Positions 1-8,025 of a DNA stretch of 47,883 nt are shown piece by piece; position 1 is the stretch's first letter, and every line of letters starts with the position of its first letter. The translations under genes and the position numbers were made by a program. Location: contig DASTOM010000022.1 in the NCBI GenBank assembly GCA_035762545.1, positions 1 to 47,883 of the forward strand, in the 5' to 3' direction. The notes below the pieces were generated by a model. That model searched no databases. It saw only the letters and a list, made by a program, of their open reading frames with translations, and was not told the DNA's origin. The stretch is from JANQRA01 sp035762545 (lineage in GTDB: Bacteria > Actinomycetota > Acidimicrobiia > Spongiisociales > ZC4RG35).

Positions 1-340
1 ACCGTCTGTCGCCCGGTAGAAAAACATCTCATCCCTGCCGTCGCCGTCGAGGTCGACGGCGGTGATCGACGACCAGCCTTTCGAATATCCGCTGTCTCCG
101 TTGAGCTTGGCCTTCAACTGGCCATTGGCCGCGATGTCGTAGTAACGGAAAGCACCGTCTGTCGCCCGGTAGAAAAACATCTCATCCCTGCCGTCGCCGT
201 CGAGGTCGACGGCGGTGATCGACGACCAGCCTTTCGAATATCCGCTGTCTCCGTTGAGCTTGGCCTTCAACTGGCCATTGGCTCCGATGTCGTAGTAACG
301 GAAAGCACCGTCTGTCGCCCGGTAGAAAAACATCTCATCC
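1..340. repeat. 153-bp in-frame tandem repeat
   Basis: Copies begin at 1, 154 and 307 with an exact period of 153 bp (51 codons). Copies 1-153 and 154-306 differ only at two adjacent positions near their ends; the third copy matches for the first 34 bp and then diverges into the signal-peptide region. The array encodes the FG-GAP-like repeats of the minus-strand gene and continues off the left edge. Confidence 0.95.
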
Positions 341-525
341 GCGGCATCGTCATCTGCCTCGGCGACCAGAGGGAAACACCAGACGAGAAGGAGGGCCATC
401 GCGGCGACCAAGAACCCTGAACGAGGCCGAGAATCTGCAGGCAGACGCAGCATCGGTGTGACTCGATTGGTTGCTTTGCCGGATTCCGAGTCGTTACACG
501 ATGACGGGCGACGAACGAATGACAT
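1..525 (-). CDS. Secreted FG-GAP/VCBS-like repeat protein (3' truncated by window edge)
   Basis: The N-terminal 175 codons are present; the gene runs off the left edge. The ATG at 525 is chosen because a good Shine-Dalgarno (AAGGAAAG) lies just upstream; an in-frame ATG at 453 is the alternative. After a short basic N-terminus comes a hydrophobic signal or anchor segment (GFLVAAMALLLVWCFPLVAEA region, about residues 38-57). The exported part has two 51-residue repeats plus a partial first one. Each carries an Asp-rich loop DLDGDGRDEMFFYR, typical of FG-GAP/VCBS calcium-binding blades in beta-propeller surface proteins, followed by the YYDI and NGQLKAKL segments. I infer an exported or surface protein, perhaps for adhesion or ligand binding. 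The full repeat number and C-terminus cannot be seen. The repeats are almost identical at DNA level, so recent tandem duplication is likely. Confidence 0.75.
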   Translation of the reverse strand, partial: MSFVRRPSSCNDSESGKATNRVTPMLRLPADSRPRSGFLVAAMALLLVWCFPLVAEADDDAADEMFFYRATDGAFRYYDIGANGQLKAKLNGDSGYSKGWSSITAVDLDGDGRDEMFFYRATDGAFRYYDIAANGQLKAKLNGDSGYSKGWSSITAVDLDGDGRDEMFFYRATDG

Positions 526-724
526 GACTTTCCTTGAAATGGCCTCAGGAGTCGCGGGTCGCCTGATCGCGTCTGCTTCTCTCGAGGCATGCCGCTTCAT
601 GTCGAAAGCCGCCCGGAATGTGGTGTGGTCTTCGTCGGTGGGAGCATTGAGCTGAATGGGCGGCTCGACCGCCCGCAGCGGGTGGGTTCGAAGGACGTTA
701 GGCGATGTGAGTGCATATCGGAAA

Positions 725-749
725 AATCATCGAACGTTGCTCGATGATT
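725..749. promoter_or_regulatory. 9-bp inverted repeat, function unknown
   Basis: Perfect 9-bp arms aatcatcga (725-733) and tcgatgatt (741-749) surround a 7-nt spacer. No T-run follows on either strand, so a protein-binding operator is as likely as a terminator. It sits in the gene-poor stretch 526-1112. Confidence 0.35.
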
Positions 750-761
750 CGAGTCTTCGAA

Positions 762-824
762 GTCCACCCCTTGACCAACGGCGACGAAAGGACGTCCACC
801 CCTTGACCAACGGCGACGAAAGGA
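762..824. repeat. 32-bp direct repeat (two copies)
   Basis: Two copies of a 32-bp unit starting gtccaccccttgacc lie head to tail at 762-793 and 794-824, identical except for the last base. The unit is not a multiple of 3, so it would shift any reading frame crossing it. The surrounding stretch has no convincing intact gene. Confidence 0.85.
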
Positions 825-835
825 AGATCAGTCGT

Positions 836-994
836 GACCGGGCCGCCATCGTGTCTGGTGCCGAGCTGGTCCAACTCGAGGGGAGCTCCGCCCCGCCGGC
901 AACCGGGCCGATCGCAACCACCGGTGTCGCCCCCGGGACGCCGGTCGGTCGGGCCATCGATGTTCGAGTCGTGCTCTTCACCGACCTCGTCGGG
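836..994 (+). pseudogene. Possible remnant of a hydrolase-adenylate cyclase fusion
   Basis: A plus-strand frame here reads DRAAIVSGAELVQLEG and, about 30 residues later, VRVVLFTDLVG. The first resembles the end of alpha/beta-hydrolase-type domains (PGAxLVELxG) and the second the metal-binding start of class III cyclase domains (VLFTDIVGST). In actinobacterial fusion proteins these two pieces occur in this order. Nothing recognisable continues downstream: the rest of the cyclase is absent and the DUF1801 gene lies antisense. The match is short and the rest of 526-1112 holds only the inverted and direct repeats noted separately, so this is a tentative reading. Confidence 0.25.
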
Positions 995-1112
995 GTCAGG
1001 TCGAGGTGGTGGAGCGGAGCATCTTCTACTCCTTCGCCAAATACGGAGAGACCCACTTCGTCGAGAAAGGCTCCAATTGCAAACAGACCTTCAAACGCAC
1101 AGGGAGAAAGTC

Positions 1113-1559
1113 TCAGCCAACTGCCTTCTCGATCAGGGCCGTCACCTTCTTCTCGACGGCGGGGCTCCAATCGACGATGGCGAACACCACGGGCCACATC
1201 GGGGCCTCGTCGAGTTGGGCGGCATCCTCGAAACCGAGAACTGCATACCGGCCGTCGAACTTCGAGGCGGCCTTGAAGAAGCAAACGACCTTGCCACCTG
1301 CGTCGGCGTAGGCGGGCATGCCGTACCAGGTCTTGGGAGCCAGATCTGGAGCCACAGAGGTGACGATCGCGTGGATCCGTTCTGCGAGGGCCTTGTCGTC
1401 TCCGGGCATGTCGGCGATCGTGTCCAGCACAGCCTGTTCGTTATCGGCTTTCTTCTGGCCACTACGGCCCTGGGCCTTCAACTCTTGGGCCCGTGCCTTC
1501 ATCGCAGCGCGTTCCGCCTCCGAGAACCCGTCGGATCCTGACTTCTGCTTCGTGGTCAT
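1113..1559 (-). CDS. DUF1801 / YdhG-like protein
   Basis: A 148-residue protein with a Lys/Glu-rich N-terminal helix (about residues 1-50) followed by a YdhG-like alpha/beta fold containing KTWYGMPAYADAGGKVVCFF and DWSPAVEKKVTALIEKAV. The family is small, widespread in bacteria and poorly characterised; some Bacillus members are called intracellular iron chaperones, but I would not transfer that function. The start at 1559 has a GAAAGG-type ribosome site. Upstream in its transcription direction is a hairpin (1732-1778). The helical N-terminal extension is common in actinobacterial homologues. Function unknown, probably cytoplasmic. Confidence 0.85.
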   Translation of the reverse strand: MTTKQKSGSDGFSEAERAAMKARAQELKAQGRSGQKKADNEQAVLDTIADMPGDDKALAERIHAIVTSVAPDLAPKTWYGMPAYADAGGKVVCFFKAASKFDGRYAVLGFEDAAQLDEAPMWPVVFAIVDWSPAVEKKVTALIEKAVG

Positions 1560-1731
1560 GTCTGCACCTTTCTCGACCGTACCAATGTCACCCTACGGGT
1601 CATTCCGGGAATCGCTTCTCGATTCCTGATCGATGCATTCCGCACTTCGCCGCCGAGCCGTCCGACGGCGTTAACGGAATTTTTCGCGACCACTTCCCTT
1701 TTGTTCATCGACCGTATATATTCCACACCTT

Positions 1732-1778
1732 GAAGCCCCGATGGGTCGAAACTTCGGTTTCCGATTCGTCGGGGCTTC
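1732..1778. terminator. Nested hairpin with UUCG tetraloop, likely terminator
   Basis: A 10-bp outer stem gaagccccga (1732-1741) / tcggggcttc (1769-1778) encloses a second stem gaaac/gtttc closed by a TTCG tetraloop (1748-1761). Plus-strand sequence after it is ttaaattt. It lies just beyond the stop of the acyl-CoA synthetase and upstream of the DUF1801 gene, and probably separates the two minus-strand units. Confidence 0.55.
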
Positions 1779-1804
1779 TTAAATTTCCGGCCCGCCCCTC
1801 CGCG

Positions 1805-3424
1805 TCAGCTGCGGGCGCGTAGGTCTACCCGTCTGATCTTGCCTGACACCGTCTTGGGCAGTTCGTCGATGAACTCGATCTGACGGGGATACTTGTACGG
1901 CGCTGTTTTCTCCTTGACGTGCTCTTGGATCTCGGTGGCTAGCTCCTCGGAGGGCTCGAAGCCGGGGGCGAGCACGACGAACGCCTTGACCACCTCCCCC
2001 CGCTCCTCATCGGGCACGCCGATGCACGCCGTCTCCTGTACCGCAGGGTGCTCCATGATCACCGACTCGACTTCGAACGGACCGATGCGGTATCCGGCCG
2101 AGATGATCACGTCGTCTGCCCGGGACACGAACCAGAAGTAGCCGTCGTCGTCGACGCGAGCCCGGTCACCGGTCAGGTACCAGTCCCCGATGTGTGACGC
2201 CGCCGTGGCCTCCGGGTCTTTCCAATACTCGACGAACATCCCGGTCGGTCGATCTGGTTTCACCCGCACCGCGATCTGACCCTCGTTGCCCGGCCCGAGA
2301 GGCATGCCCGCCTCGTCGACCACCGCAACGTCCATCCCCGGTGTGGGCTTGCCCAGCGCGCCAGGCTTCTTGGGAAGGCACGGGTAGTTGGCAAGCAGGT
2401 TGACCGTCTCGGTCTGGCCGTAGCCGTCGTGGATCTCGGTGCCGGTCGCTGCCTTCCAAGCATTGAACGTCTCCGCATTCAAAGCCTCTCCGGCGGCCAG
2501 GCAGTGGCGGAGTCTGGAGAAGTCGTATCCGCTCAGATCACGGGTCACGAAATTGCGATAGATGGTTGGCGGAGCGCAGAAAACGGTCACGTCGTGGTCG
2601 ACGATCATCCGCAGCATCTGGTCGAAGTCGGGCTTGCCTTGAGCGTTCCAGGCCATCACCGCTGCCCCCAGTGCCCACTGCCCGAAAAGCTTCGACCATG
2701 CAGCCTTGGCCCACCCGGTGTCGGACACGCCCCAGAAGACGTCGCCTGGCCTCAGGTCCTGCCAGAACCGGGCCGTGATCTGATGCCCGATCGCGTACGA
2801 CTGTGTGTGCAGCACCATCTTCGGGTTGCCGGTGGTGCCAGACGTGAAGTAGATGAACATCGGATCCTCGGCAGCGGTCATCTCGAACGCCGAGGGGTCG
2901 GACGACGCCGCGTCCCTTCCCAGATCACCGTAGACCCAACCCTCCGCCTCGCCACCCATGACCACAAGGGTCTCGAGGGTGGGGCACTCGCCACGCACCA
3001 CGTCGACGATTGTCGCTCCGTCGCCGTCGGTGACGGCCACAGTAGCTTCGGCCCGGTTCACCCGATAGGCGATGTCCTTGCCCTTGAGTTGGGTCGTGCC
3101 TGGCATCGGGATGGCCCCCAGCCTGATCGCACCGAGGACCGTGTCATACCAGCCGATGACGCGGGGGAGCATGACGAACAACCTGTCTCCCTTTGCGACG
3201 CCAAGGTCGGAGAGAAAGTGGGCCATTCGACTCGACCGTTCGGAGAGTTCGGCGAACGTGTAGTCGTCGGCGTGTCGGCCGTCGGGGGAGACCATCCGCA
3301 ATGCGAGCGCGTCCGGGTTGGACTCAGCGCAGGCGTCGACGACGTCGACAACCGCGTTGAACCGTTCTGGGACGTCGAGTGAGAAGGTCGCCCGCGTTTC
3401 CTCGTAGTCGGTCATGTTGGGCAT
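1805..3424 (-). CDS. AMP-forming acyl-CoA synthetase (ACSM/acetyl-CoA synthetase-like)
   Basis: A 539-residue ANL-superfamily ligase that activates a carboxylic acid via an acyl-AMP and transfers it to CoA. Visible motifs are the P-loop-like YFTSGTTGNPKMV (about residues 192-204), YGQTET (A5), the TGDRA..DDGYFWFVSRADD stretch (A7/A8), AGYRIGPFEVES, and the C-terminal PKTVSGKIRR with catalytic Lys529. Length and the SAGYRIGPFEVES hinge resemble medium-chain (ACSM-type) ligases more than FadD. Substrate cannot be read from sequence. A GGAGG-type site precedes the ATG at 3424; an in-frame ATG at 3415 is also possible. It is the last gene of a minus-strand run with the SnoaL-like and cyclase-family genes, suggesting a small catabolic cluster for an aromatic or branched acid. 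Confidence 0.93.
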   Translation of the reverse strand: MPNMTDYEETRATFSLDVPERFNAVVDVVDACAESNPDALALRMVSPDGRHADDYTFAELSERSSRMAHFLSDLGVAKGDRLFVMLPRVIGWYDTVLGAIRLGAIPMPGTTQLKGKDIAYRVNRAEATVAVTDGDGATIVDVVRGECPTLETLVVMGGEAEGWVYGDLGRDAASSDPSAFEMTAAEDPMFIYFTSGTTGNPKMVLHTQSYAIGHQITARFWQDLRPGDVFWGVSDTGWAKAAWSKLFGQWALGAAVMAWNAQGKPDFDQMLRMIVDHDVTVFCAPPTIYRNFVTRDLSGYDFSRLRHCLAAGEALNAETFNAWKAATGTEIHDGYGQTETVNLLANYPCLPKKPGALGKPTPGMDVAVVDEAGMPLGPGNEGQIAVRVKPDRPTGMFVEYWKDPEATAASHIGDWYLTGDRARVDDDGYFWFVSRADDVIISAGYRIGPFEVESVIMEHPAVQETACIGVPDEERGEVVKAFVVLAPGFEPSEELATEIQEHVKEKTAPYKYPRQIEFIDELPKTVSGKIRRVDLRARS

Positions 3425-3454
3425 GTGACCTCCAGGATGGGTCGTGCAGAACGC

Positions 3455-3886
3455 CTATTGATCGACGTACGGGCGGCGCCACTCAGGGGCGTCGAAGGGA
3501 GCGGCGAAGTACCAGGTCTCTTCCTTGACGAGACCTTGCTCCAGGTGAAGTAGGAATACCACGTGGAAGACACCCCCGTCGGCGTAGGTCGCGAGGCCCT
3601 CCACAACGAAATCGTCGCCGCCGAACACCGTGATCGTGGGAGACAACATCGGCAGCGTCGGATACTGGACCGACGTGTGGGACTCACCCTTGATTGACAG
3701 AAAGTCGCTGTACGGCAGCTCTGGATAGTGACGAAGCATGTCGATGTAGTTGTCACGCCCCCGGAACACCTCGCCAGACTGCGGATACGTGGCTACGAAG
3801 TCTGGGTGCAGAAGAGCTTGCTGAGCTTCGAAGTCATGGTTCCTGATGGCGTCCATGTAACGATCGCAGATCTTTTGCGTGTCCAC
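3455..3886 (-). CDS. SnoaL-like / NTF2-fold protein
   Basis: A 143-residue cone-fold protein (ICDRYMDAIRNHDFEAQQALLHPDF, FRGRDNYIDML, VEGLATYADGGVFHVVFLLHL, EETWYFAAPF), typical of the nuclear transport factor 2 / SnoaL superfamily. Members are small isomerases, cyclases, dehydratases or binding proteins. The GTG at 3886 is chosen because GAAGGAG lies 6 nt upstream; the longer open frame would overlap the upstream gene. It is 30 nt from the acyl-CoA synthetase and 83 nt from the cyclase-family gene, so all three are probably co-transcribed. The function is not specific from sequence. Confidence 0.8.
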   Translation of the reverse strand: MDTQKICDRYMDAIRNHDFEAQQALLHPDFVATYPQSGEVFRGRDNYIDMLRHYPELPYSDFLSIKGESHTSVQYPTLPMLSPTITVFGGDDFVVEGLATYADGGVFHVVFLLHLEQGLVKEETWYFAAPFDAPEWRRPYVDQ

Positions 3887-3969
3887 CGAGTCTCCTTCGA
3901 GCCACTGTGATGATGCTCCCACTGAGGCTACGCGGAGCGTGGGCGCCGCGGGGTCCCGATCACTTCGGC

Positions 3970-4842
3970 TCACCCCCAGCGGGCAACGGCTCGCACCGGG
4001 AACGTCCCCATTCCGACAACCGGCGCGGGGATGGCGAAGAACTCGAAGGGACCATCGGGGAGTTGTGCAAGCCGAGCAAGATGCTCCACGACCGGGATCC
4101 CAGCCCGGAGCAGAAGAGTGTGAGCGGGACGAAGCCCCTGACTCGTCTCGTCGATGTTCGCCGAGTCGATACCCACCAGGGCGGCCCCTCCTTCGACCAG
4201 ACGGCGGGCCCCCGCCTCGGTGAGGTAGGGGTGCTCGCCGAGATAGTCGTCGTGACCGAAGTGCTCGTCCCAGCCGGTGCGGATCAACACAGCCTTGCCC
4301 CAGGTCTCGGTGTCGGCGAAGACCTCGACGTCGACAACCCGCTCCGAAGCGTCCACGACCACACCGGGCACTCCGACCAGACGGTCGAGCGGCAACCCCG
4401 CCAGGTCCGTTCCGTCCGGATACCGGTGAAATGGCGCGTCGACGTACGTGCCCGTGTTGGCCACCATGTCGATCGCCCCGATGTGGAACTCGGTGCCCTC
4501 GGCGTAGTGCGCCCTCGAGTCCTCGCGGGACAGATGAGTGCGCAACACGGGACCGGGAAGGCCGGGGTAGGTGATCATCCCGTCGTGGATGGGGTGGCTG
4601 AGGTCCACCAGACCGGACTCGAAGACCTCAGGATTCCGTTTGTGCGGTTCGTCGATGTACTTCTTGCCGTTGATGGTCACCTTTTCGACCATCAGGAGAT
4701 TGAGATCGCGCACGATCTCATCGGCCAGCTCGGCGTCGGAGATCTCGTCGCCTTCGATGTCGAGTCGGAACTCCTGACCCTGAACCCCGCCACCATTGGC
4801 GAAGGTGATGTCGAAGTCGAAAACCACTCGTCTGTCAGCCAT
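3970..4842 (-). CDS. Cyclase-family (kynurenine formamidase-like) hydrolase with N-terminal extension
   Basis: The 290-residue product starts at the ATG at 4842, which has a perfect AGGAGG 6 nt upstream. Residues about 75-290 are a cyclase/putative metal-dependent hydrolase domain: DLSHPIHDGMITYPG, then NTGTYVDAPFHRYPDG, a variant of the metal-binding HxGTHxDxPxH motif, then GIDSANIDETS and PVVEHLARLAQLP. The family includes kynurenine formamidases and isatin hydrolases, which open amides or lactams. The first 75 residues are an extra small domain (VVFDFDITFANGGGVQGQEF and VEKVTINGKKYIDEP) not part of the standard hydrolase. With the neighbouring acyl-CoA synthetase this suggests ring-opening and activation of an acid, an inference. 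Confidence 0.85.
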   Translation of the reverse strand: MADRRVVFDFDITFANGGGVQGQEFRLDIEGDEISDAELADEIVRDLNLLMVEKVTINGKKYIDEPHKRNPEVFESGLVDLSHPIHDGMITYPGLPGPVLRTHLSREDSRAHYAEGTEFHIGAIDMVANTGTYVDAPFHRYPDGTDLAGLPLDRLVGVPGVVVDASERVVDVEVFADTETWGKAVLIRTGWDEHFGHDDYLGEHPYLTEAGARRLVEGGAALVGIDSANIDETSQGLRPAHTLLLRAGIPVVEHLARLAQLPDGPFEFFAIPAPVVGMGTFPVRAVARWG

Positions 4843-4905
4843 GTCGATCCTCCTGATTTCGCCGCCATCTAAACAAAAACCCGCTCCTCCCGACACTGCC
4901 CGGAG

Positions 4906-5118
4906 ATGTCTCGGTCTCCCGAATCGGTCTTGTCCCAGCCGGCTCTGACCACGATCGATCACTCGATCCAGGACCAGGGGTACGAGGCAGCGCGCATGCT
5001 CATGCGACTCCTCGACGAGCCGAGCGCAGGCGTGACCGACATCAGCCTTCCCACGAATCTCGTTGTCCGACAGTCATGCCGAGCTGTGAACGGGGCGGCG
5101 GGGTTGATCGCGACTTGA
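4906..5118 (+). pseudogene. C-terminal fragment of a LacI-family regulator
   Basis: The plus-strand frame reads PALTTIDHSIQDQGYEAARM, then LMRLLDEPS and ISLPTNLVVRQSC. This matches the very end of LacI/GalR sensor domains (P.LTTV.....GR.AA..L......LP..LVVRxS). No DNA-binding or remaining sensor domain precedes it: upstream lies the start of the divergent cyclase gene. It is therefore a truncated remnant, possibly of a regulator that once controlled the neighbouring esterase or cyclase genes. The rest of the stretch to 5316 holds nothing I recognise. Confidence 0.6.
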
Positions 5119-5316
5119 GCCGAAGTCATCGAGGACGCCGGACAGAGGTCCGGTGACCGGAACGAGCAAGAAAACGAGGAGGAGAAGAACGGTGAACCGG
5201 GTCTGGGCTGCCCTGCAGTCGTTGAGCGGGGTGTGCTGGGGCGGGTGCGTGTACGACACCGACGCGATAGTCGAGGCTGCCGCCGGCGCCAGACCGACCT
5301 AGCCTGCCCAGCTCCC

Positions 5317-6282
5317 ATGCCTCACTTCGATCTCACCGGTGACACCCTGCGCTCCTACCGGCCGCATCTCGAGGTCCCTCAAGACTTGCGCGAGTTCTGG
5401 GACCGGTCGCTCTCCGAGTCACCGACCGGTGAGGCGACCTTCGAGACAGTCGACATCGGCATCGACCTGATCGACACCCACGACGTCACCTTCCCAGGGT
5501 TCGGTGGCGCTCCGATCAAGGGTTGGCTCCGCACACCGGCCTCCGCAACGGGGCCACTGCCGGCGGTGGTCGAATACGTCGGCTATGGCGGCGGGCGCGG
5601 ACTGCCTCACGAGAATCTCCTCTGGGCCGCCGCCGGATATGCCCACTTCATGATGGACACCCGAGGTCAAGGGTCGACGTGGAGCGTCGGGAACACACCC
5701 GATCCGGCGACGAGCGGCGCACCCGCTCATCCCGGGTTCATGACCGACGGCATCCTCGATCCCACCACCTACTACTACCGGCGACTGTTCGTTGACGCGG
5801 TTCGGGCCGTCGACGCCGTTCTCGGTCATCCCCTGGTCGACGCCGAACACATCGCGGTTGCCGGAGGTAGCCAGGGTGGTGGCCTGGCAATCGCCGCCTC
5901 CGCCCTCCACGGAGACGTCAATTACGCCATGATCGACGTGCCGTTCCTGTGTGATTTCCCGAGGGCGACCTCTATCGCTCCCGGGAACCCCTACGGGGAG
6001 ATCGTCAGATACCTGAAGAACCACCGGGATTCGGTGGAGACGGTTTTCCGGACGCTGGCCTACTTCGACGGAGCGATTCTGGGCCGCCTGACAAGCGCGG
6101 ACTCCGTCTGGTCGGTGGCTCTGATGGACGAGACCTGTCCGCCCTCCACGGTCTACGCGGCTTACAACTGGTACGAGGGACCGAAGTCAATCGTCGAATA
6201 CCCGTTCAACGACCACGAAGGCGGGGAAGCATTCCACGACCGGATTCGCCTCGATTGGCTGAAAGCGAGGACGGGCCGCTAG
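5317..6282 (+). CDS. CE7 acetyl esterase (acetylxylan esterase / cephalosporin-C deacetylase)
   Basis: A 321-residue alpha/beta hydrolase with the full CE7 signature: RGQG (residues 116-119), the nucleophile motif GGSQGGG with Ser185, Asp271 (ALMDETCPPST) and His300 (FNDHEGG). Length and spacing match the 318-325-residue family. These cytoplasmic, usually hexameric enzymes remove acetyl groups from imported short xylo-oligosaccharides or other small esters. The ATG at 5317 is used because MPHFDLTGDTLRSYRP is the family's typical N-terminus; a longer open frame upstream has no homology. It stands alone on the plus strand, abutting the convergent M15 peptidase gene by one base; no xylan genes are in the window. 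Confidence 0.9.
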   Translation: MPHFDLTGDTLRSYRPHLEVPQDLREFWDRSLSESPTGEATFETVDIGIDLIDTHDVTFPGFGGAPIKGWLRTPASATGPLPAVVEYVGYGGGRGLPHENLLWAAAGYAHFMMDTRGQGSTWSVGNTPDPATSGAPAHPGFMTDGILDPTTYYYRRLFVDAVRAVDAVLGHPLVDAEHIAVAGGSQGGGLAIAASALHGDVNYAMIDVPFLCDFPRATSIAPGNPYGEIVRYLKNHRDSVETVFRTLAYFDGAILGRLTSADSVWSVALMDETCPPSTVYAAYNWYEGPKSIVEYPFNDHEGGEAFHDRIRLDWLKARTGR

Positions 6283-6283
6283 C

Positions 6284-7441
6284 TCAGTCCTCGGGCCAGA
6301 TCCCGTACTCGAAGTGCATCGGGTCGGGGACTGCCCAGTTGCCGCCCCAGAGAAAGCCCCACTGTTCGAAGATCTCCACCAGACGTGGATCCATGTCTCC
6401 CTCCGTTCCCATCAGATTGGAACGAGCGTTGATGTCGAGGGCGGCCCCCCACGAATGTCGTGAGACACCGGAAGGCTCTCCGGTGACTGTCCTCACGAAC
6501 CTGGCGTTCCAGCAGCCTGCGAAATCCTCGGGCCGGACCAGGGCGGCCAGACCCTCCTCGACCACCTGGTTCAACGCCCCTTCCGCCATCTCCATCACCA
6601 CTCGATGGCAGGTGACCGTCCCCAGTATCGGCAGCTCCTCGATCACCAGGTTCTCCGACATCCACACCTCGTCCTGTTCCAGCTGTGCCCCGGTGTCGGC
6701 GGGATAGGAGAACTCACCCAAAGCCTGCTTGATGTGTATCTGGGGCAGCACCCCGTCGGCGTGACGTAGCAGTGGAGTCTCTCCCTCGGCCCGGATCCGA
6801 ACTGGCACAGGTGCGTCGTTCACACTCTGGACCAGGAATTCGAACTCGGCCCGATTCATCGTCGTGCTGACCAGGGCGTACCGGTTCGTGGCCACCGGCG
6901 ACCCAGGATCGGCGCGGGCGAACACCACCTCGGCGGCCCCGACCAACTCATCGGAGACGACACCCACGACTTCGAACTCGACGCCGCCGAAGCTGAGGAA
7001 GTCTCCGGCCGCCGCCTCACGAAACTCCGCAGAGGACTCACCCAAGAGGACGGTTCCCGGGCGCAGCGCGCTGGTCTCACCCTCGGTGTCGAACCAGGAG
7101 TGTGAGCCGATGTCGATGGCGATGGCGTCGAGAGGGACCACCTCGCCACCACCGACGTCGAGAGGGGCGGCATCACCACTGACGATCGAGAGCACCTCGA
7201 ACCGATCCTCGAGTGCGGCCACGGTGCCGTCGGTCAGCCCTCCGGAGGTCCAGACCACGTAGGTGGTACTCATCGGCGCCGTCGTGGTGGTCGTGGTCAC
7301 GGTCGCCGCCGTCGTGGAGGTGATCACAGGTCCAACGGTTGACGTGGTTGAGCTCATGTCTGCCCCCTGTCCCGTGCAGGCGGCGAGACACAACACGATC
7401 AGGGGGATCGCGGGAGTACGCAGAGACGATCTCAAAGTCAC
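6284..7441 (-). CDS. M15-family D,D-peptidase-like lipoprotein
   Basis: The start is a GTG at 7441 that overlaps the LysE stop by 4 nt (GTGA), implying translational coupling. The 385-residue product begins with a lipoprotein signal ending LCLAAC (Cys22), followed by a Thr-rich linker of about 30 residues, a middle region of unknown fold, and a C-terminal peptidase M15 domain. That domain shows SRHSWGAALDIN (zinc His and Asp) and VPDPMHFEYG (third zinc ligand), as in VanY/M15C D-alanyl-D-alanine carboxypeptidases. It would trim peptidoglycan stem peptides outside the membrane. The coupling with a LysE-type exporter is unusual and has no obvious explanation. Confidence 0.82.
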   Translation of the reverse strand: MTLRSSLRTPAIPLIVLCLAACTGQGADMSSTTSTVGPVITSTTAATVTTTTTTAPMSTTYVVWTSGGLTDGTVAALEDRFEVLSIVSGDAAPLDVGGGEVVPLDAIAIDIGSHSWFDTEGETSALRPGTVLLGESSAEFREAAAGDFLSFGGVEFEVVGVVSDELVGAAEVVFARADPGSPVATNRYALVSTTMNRAEFEFLVQSVNDAPVPVRIRAEGETPLLRHADGVLPQIHIKQALGEFSYPADTGAQLEQDEVWMSENLVIEELPILGTVTCHRVVMEMAEGALNQVVEEGLAALVRPEDFAGCWNARFVRTVTGEPSGVSRHSWGAALDINARSNLMGTEGDMDPRLVEIFEQWGFLWGGNWAVPDPMHFEYGIWPED

Positions 7442-8025
7442 AGCCAGATATAGACCACGGTCGCCGCTAATAGCACGCCCATCGTGATCTGGAACCAACG
7501 TGATCGCTTCTGGTCGGAGAGGTAACGGTTGAGGACGGTTCCCGCCCCCGCCCACAGGGAGGCGCAGGGGATGACCACCATCATCATCGTCGCGGCCATC
7601 ATCACGGTGCCGAGAAACAAGTTCATCTCCGATGGTCGGAAGGTGGTCACTGCGGCGAGCACGAACACCCACGCCTTCGGGTTGACGTACTGGAACGCGG
7701 TTGCCTGCCACATCGTGAGAGGCCTGGCAACTTCCTGCTTCTTGGCCGACCGGCCACCTGCGATCTGGAAGGCGAGATAGAGCAGGAAGACGGACCCGAT
7801 CACTTTGAGGGTGACTTCCAGGGCTGGCAGGGTCGTGATGAGAACGCCCAAGCCTGCCGCTACGAGTAGAGCCATCGATCCGACCCCGATGGCAATGCCG
7901 AGGATGTGCTTGATGGTGAGGCGAAAGCCGAACTGGACACCCGACGCCCAGAGCATCACGTTGTTCGGCCCGGGGGTGACGGCGCTGATGAAAGAAAAGG
8001 CCGCCAATGCGGCGAGCGCGCTCAA
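7438..8025 (-). CDS. LysE/RhtB-family amino-acid exporter
   Basis: A 195-residue membrane protein of the LysE translocator family, with the diagnostic VTPGPNNVMLWASG near the N-terminus, a second conserved patch MWQATAFQYVNPKAWVF, and about six transmembrane segments. Family members export amino acids or homoserine lactones by proton exchange. The likely start is a TTG at 8025 giving the family-typical N-terminus; no clear ribosome site is seen. Downstream it is coupled to the M15 peptidase gene, and upstream by about 100 nt is a TetR gene on the same strand, so all three may form one unit. Confidence 0.88.
   Translation of the reverse strand: MSALAALAAFSFISAVTPGPNNVMLWASGVQFGFRLTIKHILGIAIGVGSMALLVAAGLGVLITTLPALEVTLKVIGSVFLLYLAFQIAGGRSAKKQEVARPLTMWQATAFQYVNPKAWVFVLAAVTTFRPSEMNLFLGTVMMAATMMMVVIPCASLWAGAGTVLNRYLSDQKRSRWFQITMGVLLAATVVYIWL

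Noticed and set aside
656..1541. Several overlapping plus-strand frames across the 526-1112 gap and the DUF1801 gene
   Set aside because: They lie antisense to a clear minus-strand gene or show only low-complexity Arg/Ser/Pro text; only the short 836-994 stretch resembled anything.
3907..4872. 321-codon plus-strand frame opposite the cyclase gene
   Set aside because: Antisense shadow; the minus-strand protein has intact motifs and a perfect ribosome site.
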